Source of the DNA: Tetradesmus obliquus | Lineage: Eukaryota; Chlorophyta; Chlorophyceae; Sphaeropleales; Scenedesmaceae | Reading direction: 5' to 3' | Assembly: GCA_030272155.1 (NCBI GenBank) | Contig: CP126192.1 | Location: forward strand, 2,328,501-2,392,500 | Length of the DNA: 64,000 nucleotides | In this document: positions 1 through 12,140 of the stretch, piece by piece | Layout: each line of letters starts with the position of its first letter | Position numbering within the stretch: the first letter of the stretch is position 1 | Notes under the pieces: model-generated | What the model was told of the DNA's origin: nothing | What the model saw: only the letters and a program-made list of their open reading frames with translations | The model's database searches: none | Made by a program: the position numbers and the translations under genes

Positions 1-368
1 CCATAGGTTCTCCGAGGTCCTTGGTGTCACCAGCACAGTCAGCAGCCTCAAAAGGTTGTGAACGAGCATAGTTACAACTTGGAGGGTCTTCATCGGTTGC
101 TCTGCTGTCAGAGTGGGCAGGACTTGTATGGAGTAAAGATCGGTGCAACTGCGGTCCGGCGCGATGATGGTGAGGCCTCAAGGATCAAGACATGCCATTA
201 GTTGTAATTTTCCAGTAATAAAGCTTTTTCTGCGCGTTAGAGCTGGCAGCTGCGGCTTCCAGCACACCTTTAGATGTTGGCGCGCGAAGGACAGCGGACA
301 CACTTTTCTATGGCAGACAGCCACCTGAACTCACAAATCTTTCTGAAAACTGGCTAATTGCCCCGTTA
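1..368. other. Upstream region of the first gene
   Basis: No gene is supported here. A short open frame at 143-328 has no recognisable domain and ends next to the first gene's ATG, so this is most likely promoter and 5' UTR of the gene starting at 369. Confidence 0.4.
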
Positions 369-2472
369 ATGCAGATGGCAAGGCTTACGGTCGCTTGCCT
401 GGCGCTGCTCAGCCTTTGCTGCATGGCAGCAGCTGCGACAGATGCCGCCACCAGTGCAACAGCTCTTCCTGGACTAGCTTCCAGCAACCAGAGGCTAGCT
501 GCCGCTATGCAGCAGTCATTGCAGCAGCGTTCTGCACAGCAGCCATCACCCCCATCTTTGCTGGCGTTCCTGCGCAGCGTACTGGGGGCTCCTGTGGCAC
601 TGCTGATGCCACCAGCTGCATCAGTGCCGGTGGCATCGTCAGCTCTATCAGTGACAGAGCTGCAGCAGCAGGATACAGAGGCAGACCAGGCACTGCCTGT
701 GCTAGCAGCAGCAGCGGCACCATCAGCAGCAGGTCCAGCAGCTGCTGCAGCAGGCGCTAGCACATCAGCAGGTGCTGGGGCACTCTCTGATGCAGACATT
801 GACCTCATCAACAGACTGTTCTCACCATCAGACAATACCGGCCCATACAAGTACGACTCTGGCCTGCCGCCGCTGCCGCAGCTGCTGTCGATGGACAGCA
901 GCGTTGCCACCATCAGTGCAGACAGGCTGCGGCAGCTAGCAAAGCTGGCAGAGCCTATCAGCTGGGTGGCGAGGACTTTTGTGGTTGATGGTGATGCGCT
1001 GCTGAAGTTGCGGCTGTCACCTGACCTGCAGCTAGTGATCCGGGATGTCATCTCCAACTCAATTGCGCAGTCAGCTGACGTGCCTGCTAGCCAGGTGCTG
1101 ACGTTTGCGGCAGCAAACGTGAGCTTGAGTCTGGGGTTCAAGGGCGTAGGTTTTGGCAGCGCTGACAGCCGCGCAACAGCTGACACCCATGCTGGCCTGG
1201 CAGCAGTCAGGGATGCTCTGTCACAGCTTGCAGGAGGCTTTGATGCAAGGCACATTGCAGTCAGCTTTGCACCACTGCCAGCGCCAGGCCTGGCCACACC
1301 AGCTGCAGCAGCAGCAGGCAGCACAAGTCGCCGCATGCTTGCCAGCGAGCAGCAGCAGCAGCCATCCAGGGACTCACCAATGCTGGTGTATGCCAGGTGA
1401 GCATCAGCAGGCTGGCTACTGGTGTGCGGCATGATGCCTACATGCCAGCTAATGCAGTTGGTCCTGTTCTGAAGCACGTAACAGCACATGCTGCAGGGCT
1501 TTTCGCAGAAAACGTGCATACAGGTGCCACTGTGATCACCACAACACGCAACTTACCATTTAGTTGCGTCCTTTCATTCGTCTGCAGGTTTTTCAACGTG
1601 GATCCAGCAAACGCAACCTCCCTCCTCAGCGCCCTCAGCAAGGACTGCACGCCAGCTGCAGCCGTTGCCAACTCCAGCCTGGCAACTGCAGCAGGCCTCG
1701 TGCCAGGCCTAGAAGTGCCACCTATCTGTGAGGCCATATTTGGCACGCAGTTTGTCAAGCGCAGCGTGCCGGTGTCTTTCCGGGCGCTGTCAGTTACGCC
1801 AGTTGAGCGGCCGCAGGCGACAGTGTCACTGAGTGTGGCAGTCGGCCTGACAAGCGCACAGACCTCTGACGGCCTCACTCTGAATTCCACTGCGAATTGG
1901 CTCAACTCGACAGTGCTCGGGGACATGCTGCGCGACCTAAACCTCTCCACTCAAACCCTACCCACAGACTACATGTCAGTCCTGCAGCTGACAGACATGC
2001 ACAGCGAGCGGTCAGCTTCCCTGGTGAACACCAGCAACCTTTCAGGCCTGCTTTCAAGTATCCTGTCGCTGCCGACTCCATCTCCAGAGCCGCAGCCCAA
2101 CCAAGCTGCAGCACGGGGTGTGGTTGTCAGCAAAGGCATGCTTGCTGGCATCATAGTGGCAGCAGTGACCAGTGTGCTGGCACTGCTGGGGGTGGCGCTG
2201 CTGCTGCTGCTGAGGCGGCCACAGGCGGTGCAGAGTGCTGGCAGTGGGGAGCTGCCCACTGGAGACGGCGCCAGGCGCAGAAGGGTGAGTGCACGGCAGA
2301 GCACAGCAGATGGAGTGTTGTGCGGTTGCTGTGAGAGGCGATTGGTGAAGATTATATATCCGCCAAAAAGCGGCACTTGGCAAGGACAAAATGTGCAAGC
2401 AATGTGCGCTCCTTGGCTGGATGTCTTGCAATCTGTCACTGGTTCTGATGTGAATACCGTATTCACTGCTGG

Positions 2473-2524
<52 letters not shown>

Positions 2525-3681
2525 AGAAGCGCCGCGTGTACCACAACAAGTTTATCCCTGCAGGCCTGGCAGCATCAGACGGCGCTGCCTCCAATGAGCC
2601 GCCCAGCAGCTCTCAGGAGCTGCCTGCACCCAGGCCACACCTGGAGCGCGGCGACAGCGTCACAAGCGCGGTGCAGTTTGAAGCAGATGACAATGAATCT
2701 GCTGATTCAGCGGAGGCTGGGTCAGACGAGCAGCACCAGCGGCAGCAGCGAGGAGAGAATGGCAGCTGCAGCAGCTGCGACAGTGCAGTGGCTGGCGGCG
2801 CCAGCAGCAGCGGCGGCAGCAGCAGCAGCAGCAGCAGCAGCGGGAGCTGCAGGGGCACTGGCAGCCTTGCACAGCAGCGGGCTGTGGAGCTGCAGATGTT
2901 GCGGACTGCTGGCGTGTCGCAACACGCCCCGTCTATTGCTGTGGCATACACAGCAGAAGACGGAGGGCAGTCCATGAGCATCATGCTGTCGGAACCGACT
3001 GCCAGCAGCAGGAGCGCCTGCAGTAGGGAGCTCAGTAGCGGCCCGCTGCTGCTGGTGCTGCCATGGAAGCAGGGCTCAGCAGCAGCAGACCAGCCTGGTG
3101 ATTGCAACAGCAGGCTGCAGCGGCTGCAGCAGCCAGCAGTCACAGGTCACGACAGCAGCAGTGCAGCTGTTACGTGCCACAGCGCTTCAGACAGTGTTGC
3201 CGCAGCATTTGCAGCGATGGAGGCGCAGCTTGCCACAAAGGGTGCAAGCAGCAGAAGCAGTGAGTCTTTAGCATCAGCAGTGCAGCCGCTCGGTCAGAGC
3301 TGCTGGCATGCTGGCAGTGGCTCCTCCGTCAACAGCAACAGCAGCAGCAGCAGCAGGTGCAGCTTGGAGCAGCGGCAAGGCGGCTGGCCAGCAGCGCTGC
3401 CGCACGAGCAGCAGCAACAGCAGCAGTGGCAGCGGCAGCAGCACCAGCACCAGCAGAAGCATGCAGCCGCGGCATCGCCATTTGCACAGCAACACGGGCA
3501 GGATGCAGCACACCAGCACTGCAGCGTCAGCAGCACCTTCGCCTCGCCATTTGCGCTGCAGCAGCAGCTGAGCCAGATAGAGGAAGAGGCGCAGCAGCAG
3601 CGCTGCAGTGGCGGCGGCCAGGCAATGGTGTCACCATTTGCCGCTGCATGCCATGCCAGGGTCAGCACCAGCAGCGGATAG
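369..3681 (+). CDS. Single-pass membrane protein of unknown function, Q/S-rich cytosolic tail
   Basis: Three exons fit: 369..1396, 1588..2284 and 2527..3681, giving about 959 residues. Junctions are phase-consistent (CCAG|GTGAGC with TCTGCAG|G, and AGG|GTGAGT with CTGCAG|AAG). The N-terminus is a hydrophobic, Ala/Leu-rich signal peptide (about residues 1-22). A luminal or extracellular region of roughly 540 residues follows, with NxS/T sites in its second half. One transmembrane helix then begins after VVVSKGMLAGIIV and stops before LRRP, with a basic flank. The remaining ~400 residues are rich in Ser, Gln and Ala, so probably disordered, and contain the tetrapeptide SPFA three times near the end. 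I do not recognise the ectodomain family. The topology (signal, ectodomain, TM, long low-complexity tail) would fit a surface receptor or adhesion-like protein, but that is inference from layout only. Confidence 0.75.
2476..2523 (+). repeat. (CTG)16 microsatellite abutting a splice acceptor
   Basis: Sixteen CTG units end directly in CAG at 2524-2526, which is the 3' splice site of the second intron of the 369-3681 gene. The repeat therefore serves as, or replaces, the polypyrimidine tract. Confidence 0.9.
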
Positions 3682-4079
3682 CCTGACAGTTATGAGCCCC
3701 ATGTGCTGGGTCATGGGTTGATATTCAGCTTCATAGTGAGAACCTGTGACAAAAGGCTGCAGCCAGTTGTATAGTGCAATGCTTTCATTTCTGTGTGCAG
3801 CGCTGTACCACCTTGCTTCTTTATGTTTGATTGCTGGCTTTAGTTGTTGTGCTGTCAAGCCTGCTGGGTGCTTTGCTCAAAGTGTATGCACAGCCAGCTC
3901 CACACGTACAGCACAAACTATTGCATGTGCAGACCTGAAGGTGACAGGCGGGCTTGTACAGCAAGCATTGGTTGCTTGCAGGCAGCAGCTTATGTCTGTT
4001 GGTTGCAGTGTTTGTGCCAGCTTCATGTATGCGTCCATTACTCAACCAGTATCATCAAACCGTGCCGAATGCTCCCTGC

Positions 4080-4084
4080 TGTAA
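4080..4084 (+). promoter_or_regulatory. Candidate TGTAA polyadenylation signal
   Basis: TGTAA is the usual poly(A) signal in chlorophyte algae. It lies 400 nt downstream of the stop codon at 3681. No transcript evidence is available. Confidence 0.35.
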
Positions 4085-4231
4085 CATTTGCAGGAAAATT
4101 GTTTGTCACTGTGCTATACAAGTGGCACCGGTACCTGTTATGTTTCACGGCCGCAGCAATGCGGCAGTAGCAATTCTACTCACATATAGCAGAGCTGTAG
4201 TCACGGTTACACCATGGCCCAGCTCGATTGC

Positions 4232-4263
4232 AATGCGCCATAACCAATTGGTTATGGCGCATT
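4232..4263. repeat. Perfect 32-bp palindrome between convergent genes
   Basis: The left arm AATGCGCCATAACCAA is followed without a spacer by its exact reverse complement TTGGTTATGGCGCATT. It lies in the shared 3' interval between the + gene ending at 3681 and the - gene ending at 4951. Confidence 0.95.
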
Positions 4264-4340
4264 TGCTTCCATGCCAGTTGGTGTTCACTTGCAAGTGTAA
4301 AATTGACTGGCAAGTCCTCACAGTTTGACTTCAGCATGTG

Positions 4341-4345
4341 TTACA
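4341..4345 (-). promoter_or_regulatory. Candidate polyadenylation signal for the acyltransferase gene
   Basis: TTACA on the + strand is TGTAA on the - strand. It lies about 600 nt beyond the stop codon at 4951, giving a 3' UTR of ordinary algal length. Confidence 0.3.
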
Positions 4346-4950
4346 TCGCCCTCGTGAAACAATGTTTGACATGATCCCTCAACTTAACTTGACCTTATGC
4401 TTTTGCAACAACTGCAGCAGATTTGAAGGGCAAGCTTACGCGTGTTGAGCGGCCACACCCACAATCGTGATGATGTCTGTTGCAACACCACCTGCCTTTC
4501 AGCAGAAGCAGTGGCTTGCACTTACTGTGATGTCAACAACTTGTGTCTCTCGCAACCAATGCACTGTGTTAGCCAAGCACCATGGCGGCACCAAAGCACG
4601 GTGTCAGCAGAGGGCCACGCTGCTACATCTTGTACACGACCAATCAGCCTTGGGGGCATACACCCACTTTGTCACCCTCCGCCCAAGCACAACTTGCAAG
4701 CCACCTAGTGGCCATCGCCAGCCGGCGCACACCACTGCCACACTTCAAACCTCTGACACTACATCAGCATTCACACAGGCAACCGCACGCAGCTCCCCTG
4801 AGGCCTGCTGCTGCTGCTGCTGCTGCTGCAGCAGCAGCTTCGACTTGCCAAAGTCCAAAGTGCTCGGGCATTTTGGGCTCCAGATCCACGCAGCCGCGCT
4901 CACCCAGCACCTACGACAGCACTAGCAAGGCAGCTGCAAACGGCTCCCTG

Positions 4951-7281
4951 CTACTGCTGCTTCTTCGTCTTGACAAAGTTCTCGGGCATGTAGGGCTCCA
5001 GGTCCATGCAGCCAGCCGCATCCAGCACGCCGGGCGGCGCCAGCAGCCGCCGTCCGTCCCAGCTGACGCTCACACCAGCGTTGACCAGCGCCAAGAAGTG
5101 GCGGCGGTCCTGGTCTGCCAGCGGCACACCCAGCGCACCAGCCTGCGGCGCAGCAAGCAGCGCACGTGCTTGAGGTGCAGGGGTTAAAATTAGAGCAAAT
5201 CGCCGCCAGCGTGGCGGCTTGTGTTTTGCGAAACGAGCGACACGAGCGACAGGAGATGTCAGCAGGCAAGCGGATGCGGCTGGATGCGATGAGTCCTGCA
5301 GCTGCAGCTGTGTGTCAGCTGCACATTGTGCCATGCATATGGCGGTGCATGCGTTGCGCCCGCCACTCACAAACACCTGCATGATGTTGGCTGCAAACAG
5401 CAGCAGGATCACATTGTACCAATGAACACTCACGATGAGCTTTCTGATGTTGGCTGCGTACAGCACCGGATCTGCCTTCTCAGCCTCACTGGGGATGTAC
5501 GGCGGCAGCATCTCCACTGGCAGCAGCAGCAGCGACACCGTGGCAGCAGCAGCAGCAGCAGCGGCAGCAGCAGCGTCGCAATAGCAGTTGATTGTGGCAT
5601 TTCTGCACGCTAGCTCACCCATATCACGCCGCATGCTTGCAGTCGGGGCGTCTGCCAAAAAGTCAACAAATGCACATGCGCTAGCAGCGCTAGCAGCTGA
5701 ACAAGCAGCAGCTTGCTTGACACACAACTGGCTGACCCACCCAACTCAAAATGCAGGGCAACAAGACATCCACCAGCCCCACCTGTCACTGCGTTGGAGA
5801 ACTGGCACATCAAGCGCAGCTGCAGCAACAACGCAGCAGCAGGCAGCAGGAGGTGGCAGCCGCAATGTTAATTGACCTCCCGCTACATGTAATATGCTCA
5901 TGCTACCGCTCAGCAGCCGAGACCTCATATCAGCACAGCTGCAGAGGAGCGTTGCTGTTCATATCCACGATGCAATGCGTATGTTTGCTGCAGACATGCT
6001 TGACCAGGCACAGACAGCCCTAGAACTGCCGATTGAGGTACTACCCAACAGGTATCCACCTAACACCAGATGTGCTGCCGAATTGGCTGCCATACAAGGA
6101 TCAATACGTCCCACATATTGCACTGCGACATGGCATGCGCTAACAAAAGGGCCGCAAGCAGCAGTCATCCCCGCTCAACCAAGGCCCCACCAGGTGCCAG
6201 CAGGGGATGATGATGCTCCAGGAGGGGTTGAAGGGCCGCAGCTTGTAGCGCAGCAGGATGGGCACCACCGGCGTGCCCGCCACAAACGCCCCAGTCTTGA
6301 AGCTCAGCAGGCAGCGCCCGTTGCTGAGCGTGCCCTCGGGAGCCACCGACAGCATGGGCATGGCGTGGTTGGCGGCCCTGCAGGCAGCGCGGCAGCAATG
6401 CGGCAAGTCGATCAGTTAGCCTGACTGTAGCGCAGTCAGTGTGTGTTGCAAGTAGCCAGGCTGGAAGGACGAGGAAGTTGGCATTCTCTCTTGAGGGCTT
6501 GTGTCTGCTGCAGCTGCGGGCCGGAAGCGCTGCTGGGCAGCAAAACCTTCTAGCATCTTATCGGTGACATCACCGGGCACACCCAGGTGCACAGCTGTGC
6601 CGTGCATGCAGCTAGCCGCTGCCGTTCCTGCAGCAGCCCACCTCTCCTTGATGAGCTGCACCATGCCCTTCTGCTGCTGCGTCCTGTCCTTGTCTTCCGG
6701 CACGTACAGGTTCTGCAGCGCGCGCACGCCATAGCCCAGGATAGGCAGGTGCTTGCTGAACTGGAAGGTCACACCGGCACAGCAGAAGGCCCACACCACC
6801 ACAAAGGCGTCCAGCTGCAACACAAGCACAACAGCAGGTAGGCGCACAGTCGGGTGTTTCTTCCACGGCTGAGCAGTTCAGCAGGTGCTGCATACGATCC
6901 GGCTTGCAGGAGCAACTGCATGCAGCGACACATACCTGCAAAGGCCCACACACATACACAGCCACTTCCTTCCATTGCAACGAGTGCAGGTCATGTCACT
7001 TGAAGCTGCATCCAAGCAATGCTGTCACTAGTCATTGACAGGATTGCTGCACACTCACGTATGAGACGTGGTTGAAGATGCCAATCTGCAGATGGCAGAC
7101 AGCAGAAACAGCAGCGAGAAAGCACAATGTCACCTGCAGCCTATTGTTTTACAATATGGTGTCAGGCAGATCAGCACATGAGGAAAGCATCCTGCTGCTG
7201 CTCTGCTCCAACCCAGCCTGCAAAAGCAGCGGGCACGTCCTGTGATGCTGCTCACAGGCACCTCAGCATTGCCGCCGCTTG

Positions 7282-7319
<38 letters not shown>

Positions 7320-8002
7320 CTGCTGCTACAATCATGCTGCTGCTACATCTAACCATGCAACAAAGTAACACGTGCAGCTGCATGCATGCTGGCCTCAAGA
7401 TATACACACACACACACGCACCGCCCCAAGCTGCTGCCCCTTGGTGTAGTTGTGGTAGCTGACAACGCGCGGGTTCCAGAAGCCGACTGCCCGCAGGCAC
7501 GTGCCGCTGGCTGCCTGGCTGCTGATCTCCACCATGCGGCGTCGCCAACGTGGCAGCGGCTTTGACAGGTCGCTGCAGCAGCAGCGGGAGCAGAGCAATA
7601 GTAATGTACAGTAGTCTCAGCACACGGATAGGAAGCACGCAACACGACTCACAGGTGCGAGACGCAGCAGCATCCATGCATGACGCAACCATGTGGAAAA
7701 ATAGCAGCAATAGAGGTTTAGAAACGAACATGAAACGAGGAAGGAGAAGAATCAAGCTGCAAGCTGATAGCCCACATGCCATGCAGGTGCGAGTCGCTGC
7801 AACGCATCAGTCGTCCAAGGTGGCCATGCAGTGCGAGTTTGGGCAGTGGGCTTGTGAGGCAGGCTCCGCTCAGCATGCACACACTGTAGGAGCAAATTGC
7901 TCACCATCCAGCGATTGCAATGGAGTTTGCAATAGCAACCAGGATGATGCTGATGACGCAGATGCACAGGCGCAGTGGCACGGTTGGAAGCAGCAGCGCC
8001 AT
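4951..8002 (-). CDS. Lysophospholipid acyltransferase (PlsC/LPCAT-LPEAT family)
   Basis: The eight exons are complement of 4951..5142, 5434..5516, 5783..5819, 6191..6377, 6642..6814, 7059..7085, 7422..7572 and 7905..8002. All phases match and the product has 315 residues. Block I is NHVSYLD with catalytic His89 and Asp94; an intron falls between Tyr92 and Leu93. Block III is APEGT at 162-166, followed by NGR and FKTGAF, and the later PSEAEKADP and ANIRKLI segments are typical of LPCAT/LPEAT proteins. One hydrophobic N-terminal helix (about 8-31) would anchor it in a membrane. The C-terminus ends in KKQQ, a perfect dilysine ER-retrieval signal, so residence in the ER is likely. The expected reaction is acyl-CoA-dependent reacylation of a lysophospholipid; the headgroup cannot be read from sequence. 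It lacks the C-terminal EF-hands of plant LPEAT2. Exons 3 and 6 in reading order are only 27 and 37 nt. Confidence 0.92.
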
Positions 8003-10428
8003 TTTGACAGCCTCCCTGTTGCATGACCACATGCAGTCAAACAAATGCATGTTCAATTCACTTTATATCGGTTGTGAGCTGGCTTGTCAGGGACTCCAAC
8101 TGGCAGATTGAATATGCTGTAAGACTGTTGCAGAGAATCAAGGACAGAACACTCCTGTGTTTGGCTCACCAGAGGGTAAAGGGCGACTCCAAATCTATAT
8201 ACGGCGAGTTCACTACATCGTATTTCATTTTTTTGGAAGGTTGATCGCTGTCCATGGCTTTGTTGGCTTCTTGTCACAGGTACAGGTACTGCTGCCCCGC
8301 TGCTTTCACGCTGGGTACAACAGCCGTCCTTGTATGCGTTTACTAGATCAACGATTGAGGAGTTGGTTAGCATTCACGTGGACTCCACGTGCCATCTCGC
8401 TTTGTGGGAAACCCTGGTGGTTGTGTGCAGGTCTCCTGTGTCTCCTTTGGAGGAGTCAAGTCAGTGTAGGGTGGTTGTGGCGATAAAAACAATCAGTTGG
8501 TCCAGCTTGAAGTACTGGAGGTGCTATGCTTTCGCCTTTTGCACATTCGTGGCTCGGGACACCGGCAGCAGGCTGCGACTCGATGCGACGTGGGCTGTGC
8601 AACGTCTGGCAACTGACTAGTCGTCCATTTGAAGCATCTGTTCACCAGACAGTCGCTCGTTAAGCGCTGCACACAGGGATTAAACACGTTTACCCGCCAC
8701 TGCACACACGAGTAAACATACGAGTAAACCCTTCAGGTAAACCCATTTCACAGGGAGTAAACCCCCCTGGCGTTGGTAGGGTGATGGCGGTGATGTGATG
8801 ATGCAGTGGTTACAGGATCAAAACGACTGCAGCCGGTACATACCAGGCACTGGATGCCATTGTCTGTCGCTGTGCTGCCGGGCCAACATGCAACACTTCA
8901 CATTGAGAGGAAAACCTCTCTCAGGCACAAACCCAGCCAGCCAATACCCCGCTCATGAGGATATCCGTAATGATCACTGGTTGGCCAAGTATGGACACGG
9001 TGTGCATGTTGATGGTGTCATAAGCACAGGACGTGCGCTTCGCAGCAGCTGCCAGCCACCCAAGCAACTTGAAGCTAAGGTACAGAAACCCACTGTGCAT
9101 ATGCAAGACAGGGTCACGGACAATCATGACAACATTCATCGTTAAGCCTCCAGTCACGTACTTGAATCATTATAAGTCTGGAAACCAGCAGCTGGGCTGC
9201 TGTCCCTGCGCTGCCTGCTGCTGCACCACACTCGCATAATCATCGCATTGATTGACAGCGACCTCCAAAACACCACTCCGAGTGGTGTGGAGTCCACAAC
9301 GAAACACATATGAGTCCCTCCACATCCTGCTGTCAACCTCCCGTGCCCTGACCACAGCAGCATTCAGAAAGTGCGCGCACCATGTGGTGTGTCCGATGCA
9401 TCTAAGTCAAACGTGGCAAATCAAGGCCCCCGCATGGCACACACAAGGCCTGGCGGCTCGCAGCAGCCATGCCCTTTTTCCAACACCACTGCTGCAGTAC
9501 AGCAGCAAGGGGTACACCACACGTGCTCCTGTCGTGCTGCTGCTCACAAGGTCACACGGTACTATGCAGAGCGAGGTTGGCATGATGTACAAGGCCCTGC
9601 CTGGGTATGTGCAAGCTGTGCAGAGCGACCTGTCAAACTCTCGTCACATGTTGTGCACCCTATAGAGCACCATTCTAAGACACCCAGATGACACTCAGAG
9701 CCATGATGTTGGTGCAATCACGGCCCGGCAGTAAAATGATGCGCCATGACCTGTCCCACGTCGCACTGCCATGTCCTCAAGTAACACACAACACACTCGC
9801 AAAGGATCGCAACAGGGTGAGAGAGCAGGCAGTTTTTATAGCAATGCAGACAGACTTGTCTGGAGGCGTCTGCGCCAAGCATCGCAGCAATTTGTGTCTG
9901 CTCCTGCACAGACAAGTGCAGCCCCCATAACATCCTGCGCAGTATTGTAGAGCAGCATGGCACTGGCGGCTGCTTACACGAGGGGTACAAACAAGTACTT
10001 GCACCACCTGCAAGCATGCTTATCTCACCCATTTGATGGCGGTCAGTCACTTCCACCACATGATTAGCTATGTACAGCCTGCAGTAACAAAATCCCAGCA
10101 TTCCCAGCACCACCCCAGTTGATCAGACAATCGCTATCTCACACAAGTACCTGCCTGCTCATACAACACTTCATGACATACTGTGCCAGGGTGCAATGTA
10201 CAGCTGCAGCTGCCAGCAGCTGCTTGCATGCGTTGACGCACATCCGCCACAGCCAAACAGCTAAGATCAAAGCAGCTCAGCACTGCTGCAGCAAGTGCCC
10301 AATGCACCGATGTCATCGATATGTGATGAGTGCAGGTCATCGCTGCAGTGCCCAAATCCCACATTACCCCAACACACTTCTGCGCCGCTTGCAGCCAGCG
10401 CATGGTGCAGCCCTGCACCCACTGCCCC
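8003..10428. other. Interval without a supported gene (acyltransferase 5' side, PEF gene 3' side)
   Basis: No open frame here matches a family or builds a phase-consistent exon chain. A cluster of GTAAAC-containing words lies at about 8680-8770. TTACA at 9974-9978 is a candidate - strand poly(A) signal for the EF-hand gene ending at 10429. Confidence 0.5.
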
Positions 10429-12140
10429 TCAGATGCAGTGCGCGGCACAGTACAGGAACTGGTTGAAGTTCACACTGCAGCACAGCAGGCAGCAGCAGCA
10501 GCGAGACAAGAGCAGTCAATGGCTGATGCCAAGTGAGAGTCTTGGCGCAGCGCCTGATGGCCCCATGACTGACTGGCTACACAGCCAAGCATCATGCTTG
10601 GGTGTCATGCTAGCCAGGCTAGCCCTGCTTGCATGCATCGACATGCAATCACTCTGTTGAAGATGCATACATCGCCCCACCGCATGCATCAAGCCCAGCG
10701 ACTCCGCACGTAGTCCTGCACAGTCCACCCCACACCCCCGCAACCTCCGCAGCCACTCACTTGATGGTGCCCGCCCTGTTGGCGTCAAACGCGTTGAAGG
10801 TGGCTGTCGCGCTGCGCATGAACAGCGTGAGCGCCAGGAACTCGGTCAGCTGCAGGCTGCCGCTGCGGCTGGGGTCGAAGCGGTTGAAGACAACCTTCAT
10901 GGCGGGAGGGTCCAGCTTGTAGCCTGCAGGCACACCACAGGCACAGCCAGGGACGTTTGCATGGTGTTCAGCATGCACCAGCTGCGTTATGCTGGCGCTG
11001 CATGGACGTTTAAGGACATACAGCAGGCACAGTTGGGGGAGTTGGACACTACTGGAGATGCATGAGCTGGGCTGTGCCGGCTCCAGTGGCTGTGGAGCGT
11101 AGGCAGCTAGGCGATTGTGCTGCTGCTGCTGCTGCTGCCGCTGCTGCTGCTGCTGCTGCTGCTGCGGCCGCTGCTGTTTGAGGTACGTGTGCAAGCCTAC
11201 TTGCTAGCCACCCACAGCTGCCAGAGAGGCTGCGGCTTTGTGAGCTGACACCACACGATCAAAAAAGGCTGTGGAAAGAACGCTGGTGCGCTGAGTGCTG
11301 CAGCGCACCTGCATGCTGCAGCGCGCACAAGATTTCGTCATAGTTGAGGCTGTTGCTGCGGTCCTTGTCAAAGTACTCAAAGCTGCAATGGTGGCAGTGC
11401 AACAAGGACAGCAGAACGGCAGCAGCAACGTCAGTGGCGCCAGCAGCATCGAAGGTCGGAGTTTCACACAGCATGCACAGGCCAGCGGTTGTGCGTGATT
11501 TTGCTTGCCTGCCTGTCCCCAGGGGGATATCAGCTGTCCAATGCTGATTCATGGTGCTGCGACAGCTGCTGAGACCCTCAGCTGGCTGCCCTGCTCCCAG
11601 ACGCCACCCAGCACCTTTGGCAATGCTACTGCGCATCCATGCAAGCTAGTGCAGGCCAGCCCCTCAGCTGCACGGGCAGCTGCTGACACAACATTTAGTA
11701 CAGCTGCTGCACCCTCCTGCACAAATCTGCAACACTGTACATGCGCACCTTTGCTGCACATTGGTCAGGAACTCATGCAGCTTTCCAAACTCCTCAAAGT
11801 TTATGGTGCCGCTGCCTGTCTTGTCGTGTATACGGATTATGTGAGCCACTGTTGCAAGGCTGAAGTTGAGGTTGCCAAGCTGTAGTGCCGCCTGCAGCTC
11901 CACTGCTGTCAGCTCATTGTTGCCATCTTTATCAATAGCATCGAACCACTGCAGTCGGGAGCAACGAACACAAGAAGGTGAGTTGCAAGACAGGGCACCA
12001 GCTTCACATCAAGTCAGCAGCTGCAGCAGCTAGTGAGCTGGCAGCGGCCATGCTGCTGCTGCCTGTGCTGCCGCTGCCTGTGGTTCAGCACGTGCACCCA
12101 CCTTGCGCAGTTGCTGCGGATTTGGCCGCCCTCCAGCCAT
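10429..12140 (-). CDS. Penta-EF-hand (PEF) calcium-binding protein
   Basis: The five exons are complement of 10429..10474, 10761..10923, 11309..11382, 11749..11948 and 12102..12140, coding for 173 residues. The start ATG at 12140 is the first after an in-frame stop. Five EF-hands follow in order. EF1 has a canonical loop D19-E30 (DKDGNNELTAVE). EF2 is centred on DKTGSGTINFEE and EF3 on DKDRSNSLNYDE. EF4 is DPSRSGSLQLTE and EF5 is a degenerate DANRAGTINVNF. Degenerate fifth hands in PEF proteins (ALG-2, sorcin, peflin) form the dimer interface. The N-terminal Gly/Pro-rich tail is almost absent (MAGGRPNPQQLRKW), so the protein is close to a bare PEF core. Members of this family act as Ca2+-dependent membrane or protein adaptors; the partner here is unknown. 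It is divergent from the ORMDL gene, about 720 bp apart. Confidence 0.93.

Noticed and set aside
2461..2530. CRISPR or other spacer array
   Set aside because: It is a simple trinucleotide microsatellite with no unique spacers, in an intron of a eukaryotic gene.
8157..8620. Small protein-coding gene between the acyltransferase and PEF genes
   Set aside because: Open frames on the + strand have no recognisable family, splice context or coding bias, and the interval is expected promoter/UTR DNA.
4951..12140. One LPEAT2-type fusion of acyltransferase and EF-hands
   Set aside because: The acyltransferase has its own start, stop and KKQQ end. The EF-hand gene has its own ATG and is a penta-EF-hand protein, and it lies upstream rather than downstream on the coding strand.
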